Shown here: piece by piece, positions 13,731-16,324 of the stretch
How positions within the stretch are numbered: the stretch's first letter is position 1
Layout: each line of letters opens with the position of its first letter
Assembly: GCA_023145655.1 (NCBI GenBank)
Contig: JAGLDI010000099.1
Coordinates: 1-16,324 of the forward strand
Origin: Desulfuromusa sp.
GTDB taxonomy: Bacteria > Desulfobacterota > Desulfuromonadia > Desulfuromonadales > Geopsychrobacteraceae
Reading direction: 5' to 3'
Length of the DNA stretch: 16,324 nucleotides
Made by a program: the position numbers and the translations under genes
The notes under the pieces: model-generated
What the model was told of the DNA's origin: nothing
Seen by the model: only the letters and a program-made list of their open reading frames with translations
Database searches by the model: none

Positions 13731-14495
13731 ATGTCTGATCAATTATATCACGAATGCCATGAAGTTATCGCCCAAGGAAGAGCAATTTTTGAAGATTTAC
13801 AGCAGTGGGGTTTTGAGACGGTCCAACCTCTGGAGATTGATTCAAAAAGAGAAGCCGCCACCCCGGTTATTGCCGAGTCTGCTGCAGTTTTCTATGTTAA
13901 GGAAGCGGTAGCGCCCGTTGTGGGAAAAGTGAGCCAGCCAATGTCTCTTGCCAACCTTCAAGCAAACCTTGTGAATTGTGATCGTTGTACGCTGTGTCAA
14001 CAGCGTACAAATATTGTTTTTGGTGGTGGAAATCCACATGCACAGGTGGTGCTGGTGGGGGAAGCTCCCGGACGGGAAGAGGATATTCAAGGCGTTCCGT
14101 TTGTCGGAGAGGCAGGACAACTGCTTGAGAAAATCCTGCTGGCGATGAACCTTTCACGTGAGGTCGTCTATATCTGTAATGTGATTAAGTGCCGCCCCCC
14201 CGGTAACCGTGATCCCCATCACGATGAAATTTCTGCTTGTGAGCCGTTTTTGAAACAGCAACTAGCTTTGATTAAGCCGGAAATAATTATTACGCTGGGC
14301 CGTTTTGCTGCACAGACATTGTTGAAAACTTCTATTCCTATTGGAAAATTGCGTGGTCAGTGGCGTGAGTATGAAGGAATTGCTCTGATGCCGACATTCC
14401 ATCCAGCCTATCTATTACGAAATCAATCGGGAAAGCGGCCAGTTTGGGAGGATATGAAACAGGTGATGCACCGGTTGGAAAATCAGGCAAAATAA
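13731..14495 (+). CDS. uracil-DNA glycosylase, 4Fe-4S family 4
   Basis: This base-excision repair enzyme removes uracil from DNA. The catalytic core spans about 72-250. The 4Fe-4S ligands are C83 and C86 (NCDRC), C154 (NVIKCRPPGNR) and C170 (SACEPFL); the 16-residue gap between the last two matches Thermus UDGa. Motif 1 is GEAPGREEDIQGVPFVGEAG (110-129) and motif 3 is HPAYLLR (224-230). The family-4 core usually starts near the first cysteine pair, so the first 70 residues are an extra N-terminal region of unclear role (a helical start, then an Ala/Val-rich stretch). Phage SPO1 DNA-polymerase-related annotation is an older name for this family. The ATG has AGGA about 8 nt upstream and lies only 21 bp from the divergent phospholipase start. 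Confidence 0.93.
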   Translation: MSDQLYHECHEVIAQGRAIFEDLQQWGFETVQPLEIDSKREAATPVIAESAAVFYVKEAVAPVVGKVSQPMSLANLQANLVNCDRCTLCQQRTNIVFGGGNPHAQVVLVGEAPGREEDIQGVPFVGEAGQLLEKILLAMNLSREVVYICNVIKCRPPGNRDPHHDEISACEPFLKQQLALIKPEIIITLGRFAAQTLLKTSIPIGKLRGQWREYEGIALMPTFHPAYLLRNQSGKRPVWEDMKQVMHRLENQAK

Positions 14496-14559
14496 TTGAT
14501 GAAAGTTTCGGGTGGGGGAGTATCCGGATCAACATATTCAGATTCACCGCTCCTACTCA

Positions 14560-14601
14560 AGATTAATTACCGTTTTATTAATTTCGAGCCAAAATTAATC
14601 T
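14560..14601. repeat. AT-rich inverted repeat with three ATTAAT palindromes
   Basis: AGATTAATT (14560-14568) is exactly complementary in reverse to AATTAATCT (14593-14601), with a 24-nt spacer. The self-complementary hexamer ATTAAT occurs at 14562, 14577 and 14594. It lies just upstream of the predicted antiporter promoter, so it could be an operator or AT-rich UP-like region. The rest of the 229-bp gap shows no gene and no convincing terminator for the glycosylase gene. Confidence 0.45.
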
Positions 14602-14611
14602 AGCAATTTTT

Positions 14612-14640
14612 ATGACGCTGGTTACAACTGACAATATAAT
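14612..14640 (+). promoter_or_regulatory. sigma-70-type promoter for the antiporter gene
   Basis: ATGACG (14612-14617, four of six matches to TTGACA), a 17-bp spacer and a perfect TATAAT (14635-14640). Transcription would start near 14647, leaving a leader of about 78 nt before the ATG at 14725. Confidence 0.5.
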
Positions 14641-14724
14641 ATCATCAGTTTTGCCGTTCCGGCTTTGCGATACCAATTATGAGACAGCTGACCGCTATAA
14701 AACCTGACTAATCGGAAAAGTTAA

Positions 14725-16324
14725 ATGGAATTTTTATACAGCCCGATGTTTATTAATATCATTTGGATTGCCTCAGCTTTCCTCTTTGGTTTTGCGGTAA
14801 GGCAAGTTGGTCTGCCCCCGATGATCGGCTTTTTAGGTGCGGGTTTTGCCCTTCATTTTCTCGGCCTTACCCAAGGTTCTCTCGCTCTTGACTCAATTGC
14901 TGATATGGGTGTCATGCTCCTCCTTTTCACTATTGGTCTGAAACTCAATCTTAGAAGTTTGGCCAAACCTGAAATCTGGGCTGGTACGACCATCCACATG
15001 TTCTTATCGATTGTTTTCTTCGGTGCTGCTGTTATGGGATTAAGCACCCTGGGGCTGGCTGCTTTTGCAGGGATGGAACTCTATCAGGCCGCATTGGTGG
15101 GTTTTGCTTTAAGTTTTTCAAGTACAATTTTTGCGATCAAGACCTTGGAAGATAGAGGTGAATTAAATTCTGATCACGCCAATGTCGCCATTGGTGTATT
15201 GATTATGCAGGATCTCATCGCGGTCATTTTTATCACTATGTCAAAAGGGGAATTCCCTTCTGTCTGGGCTCTGGGAATACCACTTTTTCTCTTTGCTTTA
15301 AGACCGATCCTGATGTTTTTTATCGACCGTGCCGGACATGGCGAAATGCTCACTCTGGCTGGATTTTTTACGGCACTGGTTATTGGTGCCACCGGTTTTC
15401 ACCTGCTCGGCATGAAAGCTGATTTAGGAGCGCTTGTCATGGGTGTCTTAGTTGGCTCCCACCCCAGAGCATCGGAACTGGGAAAAGCACTCTACAGTTT
15501 TAAAGATATGTTTCTGGTCGGTTTTTTCTTTCAAATTGGTCTGGTCGCGCTACCGGGGCTCTCTCATGTTTTTATCGCTTTAGCTTTTGTGACCATCATG
15601 CTGGTTAAATCCAGTTTTTTCTTCACCATCTTTACCCGTTTTGGTCTGCGAGCCAGAATATCATTTATGGCCACTATAAACCTTTCGAACTATTCTGAAT
15701 TTGGACTTATTGTTGCTGCGATAGCGGCCAAAAAAGGTTGGCTTAGCAATGACTGGCTTCTGATACTCTCTCTGGCGTTGACCTTTTCTTTCATTTTAGC
15801 TTCCATCCTCAATTCCCGGACCAACACAATCTACGAACGTTTCAGCCCTGTATTCAAATGGTTTGAGGGTGTTAGAACTGAGCAACTGGTCGAAGTAGAT
15901 CTTGGTGAAGCCTCAATGATTGTTCTGGGGATGGGCAGAATCGGTATTGTTACCTATGATTCTATGTGTGAAAAAATTGGTCATGATCGGGTCGTGGGCA
16001 TTGACCATGACAGCAGTCTGGTAAAAGAACTGGTTGATAGTGGCCGTAAAGTTATTCTTGCCGATGCCTCCGACCAAGAGTTCTGGACCCAAATTAAACT
16101 CGACAACATCAGCCTGGCTATGTTCGCCATACCAAATATGACAGCCTGCCTCCCTTCCATAAAACAGCTCTCAGAAACGACCTTTAAAGGGCAGATTAGT
16201 GCAGTGGCAAAATATGATGATGAAGTTGACGCGCTGCTCAAGGCCGGTGCTGATTCAGTCTATAATATTTATGCCGAAGCCGGCTCCGGATATGCAGATC
16301 ACGTCTGTAAAAATTCATACCACT
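14725..16324 (+). CDS. KefB-type monovalent cation:proton antiporter with RCK domain (3' partial)
   Basis: The frame stays open from the ATG at 14725 to the window end (533 complete codons), so the C-terminus is missing. GGAAAAG lies about 5 nt upstream of the ATG. The first roughly 385 residues are very hydrophobic, with a dozen or so membrane helices of the CPA2/Na+-H+ exchanger fold. Hallmarks are PPMIGFLGAGF near 32-42, the transport-core VLIMQDLIAVIF with Q162-D163, and NYSEFGLIVAAIA around 322-334. After a linker, a cytoplasmic RCK/TrkA-N nucleotide-binding domain begins near 395 with MIVLGMGRIG (398-407, GxGxxG), then GIDHD and VILADASD. It resembles the YbaL/KefB/KefC group, which exchanges K+ or Na+ for protons under NAD(H) or thiol control. 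Which ion, and whether glutathione matters here, cannot be read from sequence. Confidence 0.9.
   Translation, partial: MEFLYSPMFINIIWIASAFLFGFAVRQVGLPPMIGFLGAGFALHFLGLTQGSLALDSIADMGVMLLLFTIGLKLNLRSLAKPEIWAGTTIHMFLSIVFFGAAVMGLSTLGLAAFAGMELYQAALVGFALSFSSTIFAIKTLEDRGELNSDHANVAIGVLIMQDLIAVIFITMSKGEFPSVWALGIPLFLFALRPILMFFIDRAGHGEMLTLAGFFTALVIGATGFHLLGMKADLGALVMGVLVGSHPRASELGKALYSFKDMFLVGFFFQIGLVALPGLSHVFIALAFVTIMLVKSSFFFTIFTRFGLRARISFMATINLSNYSEFGLIVAAIAAKKGWLSNDWLLILSLALTFSFILASILNSRTNTIYERFSPVFKWFEGVRTEQLVEVDLGEASMIVLGMGRIGIVTYDSMCEKIGHDRVVGIDHDSSLVKELVDSGRKVILADASDQEFWTQIKLDNISLAMFAIPNMTACLPSIKQLSETTFKGQISAVAKYDDEVDALLKAGADSVYNIYAEAGSGYADHVCKNSYH

Noticed and set aside
13710..13742. Longer phospholipase C start at TTG 13742 (minus strand)
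   Set aside because: It overlaps the divergent gene, lacks a ribosome binding site and would put 11 polar residues ahead of the signal peptide.
1..16324. CRISPR arrays, tRNA/rRNA genes, prophage or defence islands
   Set aside because: No regular direct repeats, cloverleaf sequences, rRNA-like segments, integrase, capsid or recognised defence genes were seen on either strand.

Overview
This is a bacterial chromosomal window of moderate GC. Protein families and gene order (ndk, rlmN, mtnP, a PfkB kinase, receiver/UspA genes, the COG2509 flavoprotein, a YhaM-like HD protein, an MBL hydrolase, coaBC, a zinc phospholipase C, a family-4 uracil-DNA glycosylase and a KefB-type antiporter) suggest a Desulfuromonadales/Geobacter-like deltaproteobacterium. 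That placement is an inference from family resemblance; there is no rRNA or other direct marker. Most genes are ordinary housekeeping or signalling genes. No tRNA, rRNA, CRISPR array or intact insertion sequence was seen.

Left edge (1-1018): a 16-bp-stem hairpin, then a class I SAM-dependent methyltransferase gene rich in the rare Ile codon ATA. A 10-nt sequence in the hairpin recurs inverted after the gene, so it may be an acquired or mobilised cargo gene. Region 947-4523: ndk has its own promoter and a strong terminator. The terminator is followed by rlmN (23S rRNA/tRNA m2A methyltransferase) and the mtnP-PfkB kinase pair, which points to purine nucleoside salvage. Region 4579-5889: an unrecognised 172-residue protein with a repetitive Lys/Ala tail, and a PilF-like TPR lipoprotein.

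Signalling block (5972-8228): a promoter with an extended -10 drives a stand-alone receiver and an overlapping UspA gene, closed by a clean bidirectional-looking terminator. A second promoter precedes a receiver-histidine kinase. That kinase heads a tightly packed run to 12811: a COG2509 FAD-dependent dehydrogenase, an OB-fold/HD exoribonuclease-like protein, a glyoxalase II-like MBL hydrolase and bifunctional CoaBC. These genes overlap or are separated by only a few bases.

Right part (12798-16324): a secreted zinc-dependent phospholipase C gene on the minus strand overlaps the 3' end of coaBC and is divergent from a 4Fe-4S uracil-DNA glycosylase gene, with only 21 bp between the two start codons. 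The last gene is a monovalent cation:proton antiporter with a C-terminal RCK/TrkA-N domain. It runs off the end of the window and is preceded by an AT-rich region with palindromes and a likely sigma-70 promoter.

I found no convincing new multi-gene system. The best leads are the inverted-repeat-flanked methyltransferase, the receiver/UspA/receiver-kinase cluster, the unknown repeat-tailed protein and the mtnP-linked kinase.
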